Shown piece after piece: positions 1 to 7,225 of a DNA stretch of 25,635 bases. Below the pieces are notes generated by a model. That model saw nothing but the letters and a program-made list of their open reading frames with translations, was not told where the DNA came from and did not search any database. The stretch comes from CAZSLI01 sp964607705 (lineage in GTDB: Bacteria; Actinomycetota; Coriobacteriia; Anaerosomatales; PHET01). The stretch covers positions 1 to 25,635 of the forward strand of contig CAZSLI010000025.1 of the NCBI GenBank assembly GCA_964607705.1, read 5' to 3'. The translations under genes were made by a program, and so were the position numbers. The number at the start of each line of letters is the position of its first letter. Position 1 is the stretch's first letter.

Positions 1-88
1 TGGCGGAGGGGGTGGGATTCGAACCCACGAGCCCTTGCGGGCCAACGGTTTTCAAGACCGTCGCATTCAACCACTCTGCCACCCCTCC
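1..88 (-). tRNA. tRNA-Ser (anticodon TGA)
   Basis: Read on the minus strand this is a complete class II tRNA. It has the acceptor GGAGGGG pairing with CCCCTCC, the discriminator G, an encoded CCA at the window edge, and a T-arm with GGTTCGAATCC. The anticodon loop CTTGAAA gives anticodon TGA, which reads UCA and other UCN codons. The extra arm is long, as expected for serine. The first 45 nt differ at only two positions from the tRNA-Ser(CGA) at the other end of the window. Confidence 0.97.
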
Positions 89-105
89 ATGCCGGCGGCG
101 CGGAA

Positions 106-111
106 AGGATA
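106..111 (-). promoter_or_regulatory. Possible -10 element of tRNA-Ser(TGA)
   Basis: The minus strand reads TATCCT 17 nt upstream of the mature tRNA 5' end, a plausible -10 element. I find no good -35 at 16-18 nt, unlike the other two tRNA-Ser genes in this window, so this is a weak call. Confidence 0.3.
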
Positions 112-214
112 GCACGCAACAGGGGGTCCTCGGCGACCTCTCGGCGTGGCCGCCCCGCGCCTTCGCGGCCTGCGCTAGACTCGGATGCGCAACGGCGACC
201 GGGGAGGGGCGCGG

Positions 215-679
215 GTGGAGCGCAGCGACGAGACCTACATGGCGATGGCCCTCGACGAGGCTCGGCGCGCCGAGGAGATCGGCGAGGTACCGATCGGCGC
301 GGTCGTCGTGTGCGACGGCGCGGTGGTCGCCCGCGGGCACAATCGGCGCGAGATCGATCACGACCCGGCCGGTCACGCCGAACTCATCGCCATCCGAGAC
401 GCCGCCGCCAAGCTCGAGCGCTGGCGGCTCTCCGACTGCACCGTCTACGTGACCCTCGAGCCCTGCCCCATGTGCGCGGGACTCATGCATCAGGCCCGCA
501 TCGCGCGCTGCGTGTACGCGGCGCCCGACCCCAAGGCCGGCGCGCTCGGCACGCTGTACGACCTGTCGAGCGACGAGCGTCTCAACCACCGCTTCGACGT
601 CTCCAGTGGCTGCCTCGAGACCGAGTCCGCCGAGCTGCTGCGCGCATTCTTCCGCCGCCTCCGAGAGGACGCCCGATGA
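215..679 (+). CDS. tadA: tRNA-specific adenosine deaminase TadA
   Basis: TadA deaminates adenosine-34 to inosine in the anticodon of tRNA-Arg(ACG), in the cytoplasm. The 154-residue product has the zinc deaminase signature: His54-Ala-Glu56, with Glu56 as proton shuttle, and Pro-Cys84-Pro-Met-Cys87. The spacing matches E. coli TadA (H57, E59, C87, C90) with a constant offset of three. I chose the GTG at 215 because GGAGG lies 7 nt upstream and the resulting N-terminus (ERSDETYMAMALDEA) starts where the family normally starts. An in-frame ATG at 185 has no ribosome binding site and would add ten residues. A TAGACT sequence at 176-181 could be a -10 element, giving a short leader that contains the binding site. 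The stop overlaps the next start by four bases (ATGA). Confidence 0.93.
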   Translation: MERSDETYMAMALDEARRAEEIGEVPIGAVVVCDGAVVARGHNRREIDHDPAGHAELIAIRDAAAKLERWRLSDCTVYVTLEPCPMCAGLMHQARIARCVYAAPDPKAGALGTLYDLSSDERLNHRFDVSSGCLETESAELLRAFFRRLREDAR

Positions 680-2544
680 CGCTACGCAGGACCGCACCCT
701 TCGCGCTTCTCCTCGGCGTTCTGCTGGCGGTGTCACTGCTGCTGCCCGGCGCGGCGCTCGCCAAGGAGTACGCGATCGACTCGGTGGACATCCAGGCCGG
801 CGTGTCGCCTGACGGCTCGCTGAGCGTGCAGGAGGCTCGGCAGCTGACGTTCGACGGCGACTTCTCGCGCGTGTACTGGATACTCGACAAGGGCGGCTCC
901 TCCGGCATCACGGTCACCGGCGTCACCGACGACCGCGGCACTACCTACACGCCGATGAACGACACCTCGGCGATCGACGATCCTACACACCGGGTACCCG
1001 GCACCTACCTCGTCGTCGACACCGGCGACACCGTCGAGGTGCACGTCTTCCACAGCTCCTCGAACGAGACGCGCACCTTCACGCTGAGTTACGTAGCGGC
1101 GGGCGCGGCGAAGCGCTGGCAGGACACCGGCGAGCTGTACTGGAAGCTGATCGGCGAGGGATGGGCGGTGCCGACGGCGAAGTTCAGCGCGCTGGTGCGC
1201 GTGGACGGCGTCACGTCGAAGGACCAGATGCGCGCTTGGGCGCACGGACCGCTCACCGGAGTGGTCACCATCAATGACGACGGCTCGGTCGCGCTGAAGG
1301 CGAACGACGTCCCCGCCGAGACCTTCGTCGAGGTGCGCATGGCGTTCCCCTCGGAGGCGCTGTCGCAGGCGCCCTTCCAGTCGGGCGCCCGTCTCAACAC
1401 CATACTCACCGAGGAAAAGGCCGCCGCCGACACCGCGAACAGCCAGCGGCTGAGGGCCCGTTTCGCGGTCGGCGCGTGGACCGGAGTCTCATGGATCGTC
1501 GCGCTGGGCGCGCTCGCGTGGGGGATATGGGCGTTCAACCGCCACGGGCGCGAGCACAAGACCGAGTTCCAGGGCGAATACTTCCGAGAGGATCCTCGGC
1601 CGGACCTGCACCCCGCCGTCGTAGGGGCGCTGTGGAAGTTCGGCACCGTCGACGACGTCGCGATCGCCGCGACGCTCATGGACCTCGCCGACAAGGGCAT
1701 CGTGCGCATGGCGCCGCAGACGGTGCAGAAGAGCGGGATCTCCGGGATGTTCGGCGGTACGGAAGAGAGCTTCTCGCTGGAACGCGTCAAGAACCCACCG
1801 AAGCCACCCTCGCCGCTCGACGTCGAGCTCCTCGGCATCCTGTTCGACGAAGTGGGCGGAGGGCGCGACGTCATCGCCCTGTCTGAGATCCAGCCCTACG
1901 CCAAGGCGAACCCGCAGTCGTTCACCGAGGCGATCAAGGCATGGAAGGAGAAGGCGCGCGCGGAGGCCGACTCCCTGGGCTTCTTCGAGGGCGAGAGCTG
2001 GATGTGGCAGGTGATGGCGGGTCTCGCGGCGGCATTGGTCATCGGCGTGGCGATCTTCGGCACGGTGGCCACCGCCGGGCCGTTCCCGCTGCTTCTGCCG
2101 ATCCCGGTCGCGATCGCGCTGGCAGTCATCGCCGTGTACATGCGTCGCCGATCGAGGCAGGGCAACGAGCTCTACGCGCAGTACGAAGCCGTCCGCAACT
2201 ACCTCAAGGACTTCAGCCGTCTCAACGAGGCGCCGCCGCAGTCAGTGATCCTTTGGAACCGCTTCCTCGTGCTCGCCGTCCTCTTCGGCATCGCCGAGGA
2301 AGTCATCGAGCAGCTGCGGGTCCGCATGCCTGAGCTCGTGAGCGACCCGTCGTTCCAGACGTCGTACTGGTGGGTCTATGCGGGCGGGTATGGTCATGCG
2401 TCGCCGGTCGCGGCGGTCTCGCAGTCGTTCGTCTCGGCAACCCAGGTCGCTACGAGCCAGATGTCGTCGGCGTCCGGCGGCGGCGGCGGGTTCTCGGGCG
2501 GCGGAGGATTCGGCGGCGGGGGCGGCGGGGGCGGCGCCGACTAA
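676..2544 (+). CDS. DUF2207 family membrane protein with Gly-rich tail
   Basis: This 622-residue protein is an exported membrane protein of unknown function. Residues 1-29 form a signal peptide (hydrophobic core, then GAALAKEYA). An extracytoplasmic DUF2207-type beta-rich region follows to about residue 260. One membrane segment lies at about 264-290, a cytoplasmic segment follows, a hydrophobic pair lies near 443-490 and a further hydrophobic stretch near 525-547. The C-terminus is almost pure glycine with a few Phe and Ser residues. This architecture and tail are characteristic of DUF2207 proteins. The upstream in-frame extension of the reading frame runs antiparallel to nothing and simply overlaps tadA in another frame, so the ATG at 676 with GAGAGGA upstream is the start. 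It overlaps tadA by ATGA, implying translational coupling. I cannot assign a reaction. Confidence 0.88.
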   Translation: MTLRRTAPFALLLGVLLAVSLLLPGAALAKEYAIDSVDIQAGVSPDGSLSVQEARQLTFDGDFSRVYWILDKGGSSGITVTGVTDDRGTTYTPMNDTSAIDDPTHRVPGTYLVVDTGDTVEVHVFHSSSNETRTFTLSYVAAGAAKRWQDTGELYWKLIGEGWAVPTAKFSALVRVDGVTSKDQMRAWAHGPLTGVVTINDDGSVALKANDVPAETFVEVRMAFPSEALSQAPFQSGARLNTILTEEKAAADTANSQRLRARFAVGAWTGVSWIVALGALAWGIWAFNRHGREHKTEFQGEYFREDPRPDLHPAVVGALWKFGTVDDVAIAATLMDLADKGIVRMAPQTVQKSGISGMFGGTEESFSLERVKNPPKPPSPLDVELLGILFDEVGGGRDVIALSEIQPYAKANPQSFTEAIKAWKEKARAEADSLGFFEGESWMWQVMAGLAAALVIGVAIFGTVATAGPFPLLLPIPVAIALAVIAVYMRRRSRQGNELYAQYEAVRNYLKDFSRLNEAPPQSVILWNRFLVLAVLFGIAEEVIEQLRVRMPELVSDPSFQTSYWWVYAGGYGHASPVAAVSQSFVSATQVATSQMSSASGGGGGFSGGGGFGGGGGGGGAD

Positions 2545-2561
2545 CCTGATGTCTGTGACGC

Positions 2562-2622
2562 GGGGCACGAGAAATGCTGTCTGCCCCTAAATCACCGCAG
2601 GTAGATGGCCGATGATACCTGC
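2562..2622 (+). other. Two consecutive hairpins in the leader of the next gene
   Basis: Two inverted repeats lie between the DUF2207 gene and the TTG start at 2660. The first is GGGGCA (2562-2567) with TGCCCC (2582-2587), with a 14-nt loop. The second is GCAGGTA (2597-2603) with TACCTGC (2616-2622), a perfect 7-bp stem with a 12-nt loop. They could attenuate read-through or form an operator. Neither is followed by a T-run, and I do not recognise a known riboswitch. Confidence 0.35.
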
Positions 2623-2659
2623 AGGGACTTCCCGTTCTCGGCCTGGCGAGGAGTACGTA

Positions 2660-3118
2660 TTGCACAGGATCGGTCGCATCACCGCATGGTCGGGGGTGGC
2701 GCTGTTGGCGCTGCCCTCTTCGGCATACGCCGCAGGACCCGCCGCCGGAACCGATATCGTCTCGATCGGCGTGAGCCTCCTCGGCCTCATCGTCGCGATC
2801 GTCTTGCTGATCGAGGCGCTGGGCGTCCGCAAGGTGGCGCTCGGGGGCGCGATCGCCGAGCGCATCTCATTCGTGGTGCTGGCGATCATCTGTCTCGCGG
2901 CTTCGGCGCTTGCCGAGTGGGTGGGCAACTTCGTCGTCGGCGTGACCGCGGATCAGGTGCAGCTGGCGTCCCAGGCGCTGGTCATCGCCGCCATGGGACT
3001 GCTCGCCGCCTACTTCTGGAGCGTACGCACGGCTCTGCAGCGCTACCTCAAGTCGATGACGGGTGCCGAGATGCTCGCCGAGCAGAGCAAGGCCGACGAG
3101 GCTGACCCGGATGCCTAA
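2660..3118 (+). CDS. Small membrane protein of unknown function
   Basis: I do not recognise this family. The 152-residue product begins HRIGRITAWSGVALLALP and continues into an Ala-rich cleavage-like site, so the N-terminus looks like a signal peptide or anchor. Three further hydrophobic segments follow at roughly residues 31-53, 66-84 and 103-123, and the C-terminus is charged and probably cytoplasmic. I chose the TTG at 2660 because GAGGAG sits 6 nt upstream. The in-frame ATG at 2612 lacks a ribosome binding site and lies inside the second hairpin. The last eight bases overlap the start of the next small gene, so the two are almost certainly co-translated. Confidence 0.7.
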   Translation: MHRIGRITAWSGVALLALPSSAYAAGPAAGTDIVSIGVSLLGLIVAIVLLIEALGVRKVALGGAIAERISFVVLAIICLAASALAEWVGNFVVGVTADQVQLASQALVIAAMGLLAAYFWSVRTALQRYLKSMTGAEMLAEQSKADEADPDA

Positions 3119-3341
3119 CCTGCTCGCACAGCGGGTCGAGGAGACCCTGCGACCCGTCATCGGTACGGTCCTTGCAAGCGTGTCGGTGGACGTCGAGAGC
3201 AAGCGACTCGGCAAGGACCCTGACACGCTCGAGCGCATGGACCTGGCGCCCATGTCCGACAATCTCATCACGGCGCTGCGCCTCGTGGTGGGCCAGGACA
3301 TGGCCGAAGCGGCGGCGCGGAAGGTCCGTGAGCTGGCCTAG
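3111..3341 (+). CDS. Small soluble protein of unknown function
   Basis: The product is 76 residues, begins MPNLLAQRVEETLRPVIGTV and has no membrane segment. It is predicted mostly helical from its Leu/Ala/Arg/Glu pattern. The ATG at 3111 lies inside the 3' end of the preceding membrane protein gene (8-nt overlap), which argues for translational coupling and a functional pair. The longer in-frame alternative from 3063 would overlap the upstream gene by 56 nt and begins with unlikely sequence. No family is recognisable, so function is unknown. Protein-level comparison of the pair across related genomes would test whether both are real. Confidence 0.62.
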   Translation: MPNLLAQRVEETLRPVIGTVLASVSVDVESKRLGKDPDTLERMDLAPMSDNLITALRLVVGQDMAEAAARKVRELA

Positions 3342-3409
3342 CGCTGGCGGTCGCTGGCAGCAGGCCCGTTCTCGGCATTTTCGTTAGCGCCCCTAGTCGA
3401 CTGCGGCGT

Positions 3410-3437
3410 TAATGAATGGACCCTGCCGAGCCGATAC
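3410..3437 (+). promoter_or_regulatory. Sigma-28 (FliA/SigD)-like promoter before the chemoreceptor
   Basis: The octamer GCCGATAC at 3430-3437 matches the flagellar sigma factor -10 consensus GCCGATAA in seven of eight positions. TAAT at 3410-3413, 16 nt upstream, resembles its TAAA -35 element. The ATG of the chemoreceptor lies 46 nt downstream. Chemoreceptor genes are classic members of this regulon, so position and context agree. Confidence 0.5.
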
Positions 3438-3482
3438 ATTGAGTCTCTCGTCACATCACGCACAGAAGGAATCCCAAAAAGC

Positions 3483-5456
3483 ATGCGCACCACATCCCTT
3501 CGCACGAGGCTCCTTTTCAGTTTCATGCTGGCCTCGGTCACCCCGATCCTCGTCGCCATCCTCATCGCCGTGCCTTGGTACGCGAGGTCCGTGAACCAGC
3601 AGGCGGAACGAGCGCTCGAAGCGAACTCGACGGTCGCCGCCGCCCTGCTTTCCGAGAACGCCACCGCGATGCGCGCCTACTCCGAGATAGCGGCGCGCGC
3701 CGTCACCATCAAGCCGATGAGCGAGGCGGAGCTCCGCTCCGAGTTGGCCCGTCAGGCAGTGGGCATGAACGGTGACCTCGTCATGTGGGTCGACCGCAAG
3801 GGCGACGTGATCACCTCGCGCGGCGACGACCACACGCTGGCGTGGCCCGAGGTCGCGGCAGCGGTCAAGTCGCGCGATCAAGGATCGTTCTTCTCGATCG
3901 CGCCCGGCGAGGAGTTCGCGGCGATGGGGCTGTCCGACCGCTACAAGGTCGCGGTCAAGAAGACCGAGGGTGGCAGCGCTCCTCAGTCGGAGGCCGACGG
4001 CGTCCTCACGGAAGTCGTGGTTCGACCGGTTCAGGACTCGGTGTCGGGACTCGACGGCTCGATCGTCATCGTCTCGCCTCTCAAGGGCAACAACGAGTTC
4101 GTCGACTCGCTCGCCTCCAAGCTCGGTGGCGCCGCTACGATCTTCCAGAACGGCGTCCGCGTCGCAACGACGGTCAAGGACGCGAGTGGCTCGAGGGCGA
4201 TCGGGACTGCGGTCTCCGATAAGGTCCGTGCCGCCACGCTCGCCAAGGGCGTCGCCTACCGCGGCGAGGCACCCGTCCTCGGCAAGCCGTATCTGACGGC
4301 CTACAACCCCATCAAGAACAGCGATAACGAGACGATCGGCATGCTCTTCGTCGGTCTGGACAAGGCGCCTTACGACAGCACCGTGCGGGGCTTCGCCATC
4401 GCCATGGCGCTCGTCGCGGTCGTCGCGATACTCGTCGGCATCATCCCCGGCGGACTGGCCTCGCGCGCCCTGGCGGCGCCCATCATTGCCGTGAGCGACG
4501 CGGCGGAGCACGTGGCCACCGGCGATCTCACCGTGAAGGTCCCCGAGGTCGGGTTCACAGAGGCGCGACGGATGGGCGCAGCCTTCAACACCATGACCGC
4601 CGGGCTTCGCGAGATCCTCGGCGTCGTGGGCTCGTCGTCCGACCGGCTCGACAACGTCTCGGCCGAGATCGCCAAGGCCGCATCGTACGAGGCCGACAGT
4701 GCGACGTCGCAGGCGTCCGCGGTGGCCGAGGCGAGCGCGACGGTGCAGGAGATCGACCGCTCGTTCGCCGCTGTGGCCGACGGTGCGCGCCGTGTGCTCG
4801 AGATCGCCGAGGACTCGCTTGCCGTGGCCGAGAACGGCCGCGAGGCGGTCACCGACGGCGCGGGCCAGGTCGAGCGCCTGGCGTCCGGTGCGGTGAGTGT
4901 GCGCGAGTCCGCCAACCAGCTCGCCGAGGTCGCCAACGACATCGACCAGGTCACCTTCGTCATCGGCTCCATCGCCGAGCAGACCAAGATCCTCGCGCTC
5001 AACGCGGCCATCGAGGCCGCCCGTGCCGGCGCTGCCGGCAAGGGCTTCGGTGTCGTCGCGACGGAGATCCGCAATCTCGCCGACTCGGTATCGACCTCCA
5101 TCGGCCGCATCGACGAGCTCGTGCGCGCCATCCAGGCTTCCAGCAAGGCGCTCACTCTGACCGCCGAGCAGCAAGCGAGTGACGGCCAGCACGCAGTGGT
5201 CGAGACCATGCGCACGCGCGACTCGTTCGACGCGATCTTCGACCGCATGGAGCGCACCGCGTCCGCCGCGCGCGAGATCGCGAGCGCGGCCAGCCAGCAG
5301 CAGTCCGCCGCGCGCTCCATCGTGGAGGTCATGCAGCAGGTCAGCCAGGGCGTCTCGGGCACTGCGGCATCGGCTCGCCAGCTTGCCGAGGCAGCTGGTG
5401 ACGTGGAGCGAGAGGCGAACGGCCTCGCGGGCAATCTCAGGCGCTTCCGCCACTAG
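3483..5456 (+). CDS. Methyl-accepting chemotaxis protein with Cache sensor
   Basis: This 657-residue transmembrane chemoreceptor feeds a CheA/CheW array. TM1 is at residues 10-33 and an extracytoplasmic single-Cache-type sensor domain spans about 40-300. Its end shows the typical LGKPYLTAYNPI...IGMLFVGLDK pattern. TM2 is at about 303-325, a HAMP domain at about 325-380, and the long coiled-coil signalling domain runs to the C-terminus. The hairpin tip is clear (IAEQTKILALNAAIEAARAG, about 491-515, then GKGFGVVATEIRNLA). Alanine replaces the usual glutamate just after ARAG. There is no C-terminal NWETF-type tether. An AGAAGGA ribosome binding site precedes the ATG at a rather long spacing of about 12 nt. 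No cheA, cheW, cheB or cheR gene is in the window, so it signals to proteins encoded elsewhere. The ligand cannot be told from sequence. Confidence 0.93.
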   Translation: MRTTSLRTRLLFSFMLASVTPILVAILIAVPWYARSVNQQAERALEANSTVAAALLSENATAMRAYSEIAARAVTIKPMSEAELRSELARQAVGMNGDLVMWVDRKGDVITSRGDDHTLAWPEVAAAVKSRDQGSFFSIAPGEEFAAMGLSDRYKVAVKKTEGGSAPQSEADGVLTEVVVRPVQDSVSGLDGSIVIVSPLKGNNEFVDSLASKLGGAATIFQNGVRVATTVKDASGSRAIGTAVSDKVRAATLAKGVAYRGEAPVLGKPYLTAYNPIKNSDNETIGMLFVGLDKAPYDSTVRGFAIAMALVAVVAILVGIIPGGLASRALAAPIIAVSDAAEHVATGDLTVKVPEVGFTEARRMGAAFNTMTAGLREILGVVGSSSDRLDNVSAEIAKAASYEADSATSQASAVAEASATVQEIDRSFAAVADGARRVLEIAEDSLAVAENGREAVTDGAGQVERLASGAVSVRESANQLAEVANDIDQVTFVIGSIAEQTKILALNAAIEAARAGAAGKGFGVVATEIRNLADSVSTSIGRIDELVRAIQASSKALTLTAEQQASDGQHAVVETMRTRDSFDAIFDRMERTASAAREIASAASQQQSAARSIVEVMQQVSQGVSGTAASARQLAEAAGDVEREANGLAGNLRRFRH

Positions 5457-5485
5457 CGCAGCGCACTCCCAACTCAAAGCCGGAC

Positions 5486-5512
5486 ACGGGCTCGCCGATG
5501 AGGCGGGCCCGT
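5486..5512 (+). terminator. Probable terminator after the chemoreceptor gene
   Basis: An 11-bp stem, ACGGGCTCGCC pairing with GGCGGGCCCGT (one T-G wobble), encloses a 5-nt loop about 30 nt after the chemoreceptor stop. The following TCTGTTCC is only moderately T-rich, so termination may be partial. Confidence 0.5.
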
Positions 5513-5578
5513 TCTGTTCCAGCGGCCGCCAGGGCCCCGGCGGTGTAAGATACCCGCACCGTCGCAGGAGAGGTGAGC

Positions 5579-6934
5579 GTGGCGAAACCGGCCAACATCG
5601 AGGACCGCATGAACGACTTCGGGGGCGTACTGCCCTCGGTCCGTCGGCAGAACTGGCTCGACGTCATCATGCTTGTGCTGGTGGTGGTTCTCGGTACCGT
5701 CGCGGTGGCCTCGGCGGTCCTCGGCGAGCCGACGTGGGTGATCATCGGCGCGGTCGTGTCGCTTGTGGCCGTGGCGTTCTCGAGCCTGTTCCAGCGCATG
5801 GCTTCGCGACCGGACCACGTGCGAGCGCTGCAGAGCGACAGCATGCTCAAGATCGCCAACGAGTCGATCAGCTACCTGCGCTTGGGACTCGACGAGGAGA
5901 CCGCGGGTGCCGTCTGCGGCATCGTGCTCAGGGAGACCGAGGCAGCGGCCGTGGCGATCACCGACCGCGACAGCGTGCTCGGCTTCGCGGGGGTGGGCGA
6001 GGACCACCACAAGGTGGGCGGTCCCATCATCACCAAGGCGACCATGGAGTCGCTCGACACCGACGAGCCGAGGATCCTGCACAGCAAGGTCGACATCGGC
6101 TGCCCCGAGCCCGACTGCCTGCTTCGCGCCGCCATCGTGGTGCCGCTGGAGATGCGCGGCCAACCGGTGGGGACCCTCAAGTTTTACTACGTCTCGGACC
6201 GCTTCCTCAACGAGACCGAACTCGCCATGGCCGAGGGCCTCGCACGCCTGCTCTCGACGCAGCTCGAGCTCTCGGAGCTGGAGCGCCAGACCGAGCTCGC
6301 CACCGAGATGGAGCTCAAGGCGCTGCAGGCGCAGATCAACCCGCATTTCCTGTTCAACACCATCAACACGATCGCGGCCTTCATCCGCACCGACCCAGCC
6401 GAGGCCCGGCGCCTGTTGCGCCAGTTCGGCTCGTTCTACCGCCGGACGCTCGAGCAAGCCGAGAGCCTCGTCACCCTCGAGCGCGAGCTGGAGTTCGTGG
6501 ACACCTACGTCGAACTCGAGAAGGCGCGGTTCGGCGATCGGCTCGAGTACATCGAGGACGTCCAGGACGAGGCGCTTGGGCTCCCGCTGCCCGCCTTCAT
6601 GATCCAGCCGCTCGTTGAGAACTCGATCGGTCATGGCATGCGGCCGGACGGTGCGACGCTGCACGTCACGGTCTCTGCGCACGTCGAGCAGGACGCGCTC
6701 TGCATCACCGTCTCGGACGACGGACAAGGCATCGCGTCTGACAAGGTGGGGACCGTGCTCGAGGCGTCCTCGGCAAAGGGGCTCGGCATCGCGATGCGTA
6801 ACATCCGCGAGCGCCTGCGCGGCCACTTCGGCCAGGACAGCTCGATGGAGATCACCAGTGTCGAGGGCGAGGGCACGAAGGTGCACCTCACCATCAAGCC
6901 GCTCCCCGGGGTGACGCGGCTGCCTACGGAGTGA
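5579..6934 (+). CDS. LytS-type sensor histidine kinase with GAF domain
   Basis: This 451-residue membrane sensor kinase belongs to the LytS/YehU (His_kinase, PF06580) class. Two membrane segments lie at about residues 24-44 and 50-67. A GAF-type domain follows at about 85-230 and includes a Cys pair in GCPEPDCLLRAAIVVPL. The phosphoacceptor region is QAQINPHFLFNTINT with His256. The ATPase part has an N box (LVENSIGHG, Asn348), DDGQGI (380-385) and GLGIAMRNIRERL. I chose the GTG at 5579 because AGGAG lies 8 nt upstream; a GTG two codons earlier is too close to it. Kinases of this class normally pair with a LytTR-type response regulator, usually the adjacent gene. Here a tRNA follows, so it is an orphan locally. 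The stimulus is unknown, and a redox or metal role for the cysteines is speculation. Confidence 0.9.
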   Translation: MAKPANIEDRMNDFGGVLPSVRRQNWLDVIMLVLVVVLGTVAVASAVLGEPTWVIIGAVVSLVAVAFSSLFQRMASRPDHVRALQSDSMLKIANESISYLRLGLDEETAGAVCGIVLRETEAAAVAITDRDSVLGFAGVGEDHHKVGGPIITKATMESLDTDEPRILHSKVDIGCPEPDCLLRAAIVVPLEMRGQPVGTLKFYYVSDRFLNETELAMAEGLARLLSTQLELSELERQTELATEMELKALQAQINPHFLFNTINTIAAFIRTDPAEARRLLRQFGSFYRRTLEQAESLVTLERELEFVDTYVELEKARFGDRLEYIEDVQDEALGLPLPAFMIQPLVENSIGHGMRPDGATLHVTVSAHVEQDALCITVSDDGQGIASDKVGTVLEASSAKGLGIAMRNIRERLRGHFGQDSSMEITSVEGEGTKVHLTIKPLPGVTRLPTE

Positions 6935-6969
6935 GCATGCCGCGCAGTGTCTGGTCAGCGCGGCAATCG

Positions 6970-6998
6970 TTGCCCCATGCGCGGCAGGTCGCTATACT
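6970..6998 (+). promoter_or_regulatory. Promoter of tRNA-Ser(GGA)
   Basis: TTGCCC (6970-6975) and TATACT (6993-6998) are separated by exactly 17 nt, a good housekeeping-sigma promoter. It ends 36 nt before the mature tRNA. The same two hexamers with the same spacing precede tRNA-Ser(CGA) at 25464-25492. Confidence 0.75.
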
Positions 6999-7034
6999 CG
7001 CGTACGCGCTGCGCCCCTTGCGGCGCATGGTCAC

Positions 7035-7127
7035 GGAGAGCTGACCGAGAGGCTGAAGGTGCACGACTGGAAATCGTGTGTGCGGCTTTGAACCGTACCC
7101 AGGGTTCGAATCCCTGGCTCTCCGCCA
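7035..7127 (+). tRNA. tRNA-Ser (anticodon GGA)
   Basis: This is a complete class II tRNA. The acceptor GGAGAGC pairs with GCTCTCC, with discriminator G and an encoded CCA ending at 7127. The anticodon loop CTGGAAA gives anticodon GGA, reading UCC and UCU. The long variable arm and GGTTCGAATCC T-loop fit serine. Confidence 0.97.
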
Positions 7128-7140
7128 GACGATATGCGAA

Positions 7141-7172
7141 AGGCCGGTCCTCGAGGACCGGCCTTTTTCTTT
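7141..7172 (+). terminator. Strong intrinsic terminator, probably bidirectional
   Basis: A perfect 24-nt palindrome (7141-7164) folds into a 10-bp GC-rich stem with a TCGA loop, followed by TTTTTCTTT. It lies 13 nt after the tRNA CCA. It also lies downstream of the convergent minus-strand LtaS-like gene. The other side has an A-run only of AAA, so termination of that gene is likely weaker. Confidence 0.88.
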
Positions 7173-7225
7173 GATGAACGCCGTGGCGCACGGGCCTGGC
7201 GACAGACCGCCGTCGCGCGACCCAG

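Noticed and set aside
310..675. Long N-terminal extension of the DUF2207 reading frame
   Set aside because: It overlaps tadA in another frame and is Arg/Pro-rich. The signal peptide begins at the ATG at 676.
3456..5477. 673-codon open frame on the minus strand opposite the chemoreceptor gene
   Set aside because: It is a GC-bias shadow. The plus strand encodes an unmistakable chemoreceptor, and the minus-strand translation is low-complexity His/Arg/Gly/Leu-rich with no domain.
5541..5556. TAAGAT as a -10 element for the LytS-type kinase
   Set aside because: No acceptable -35 exists at 16-18 nt, so it is not listed as a promoter.
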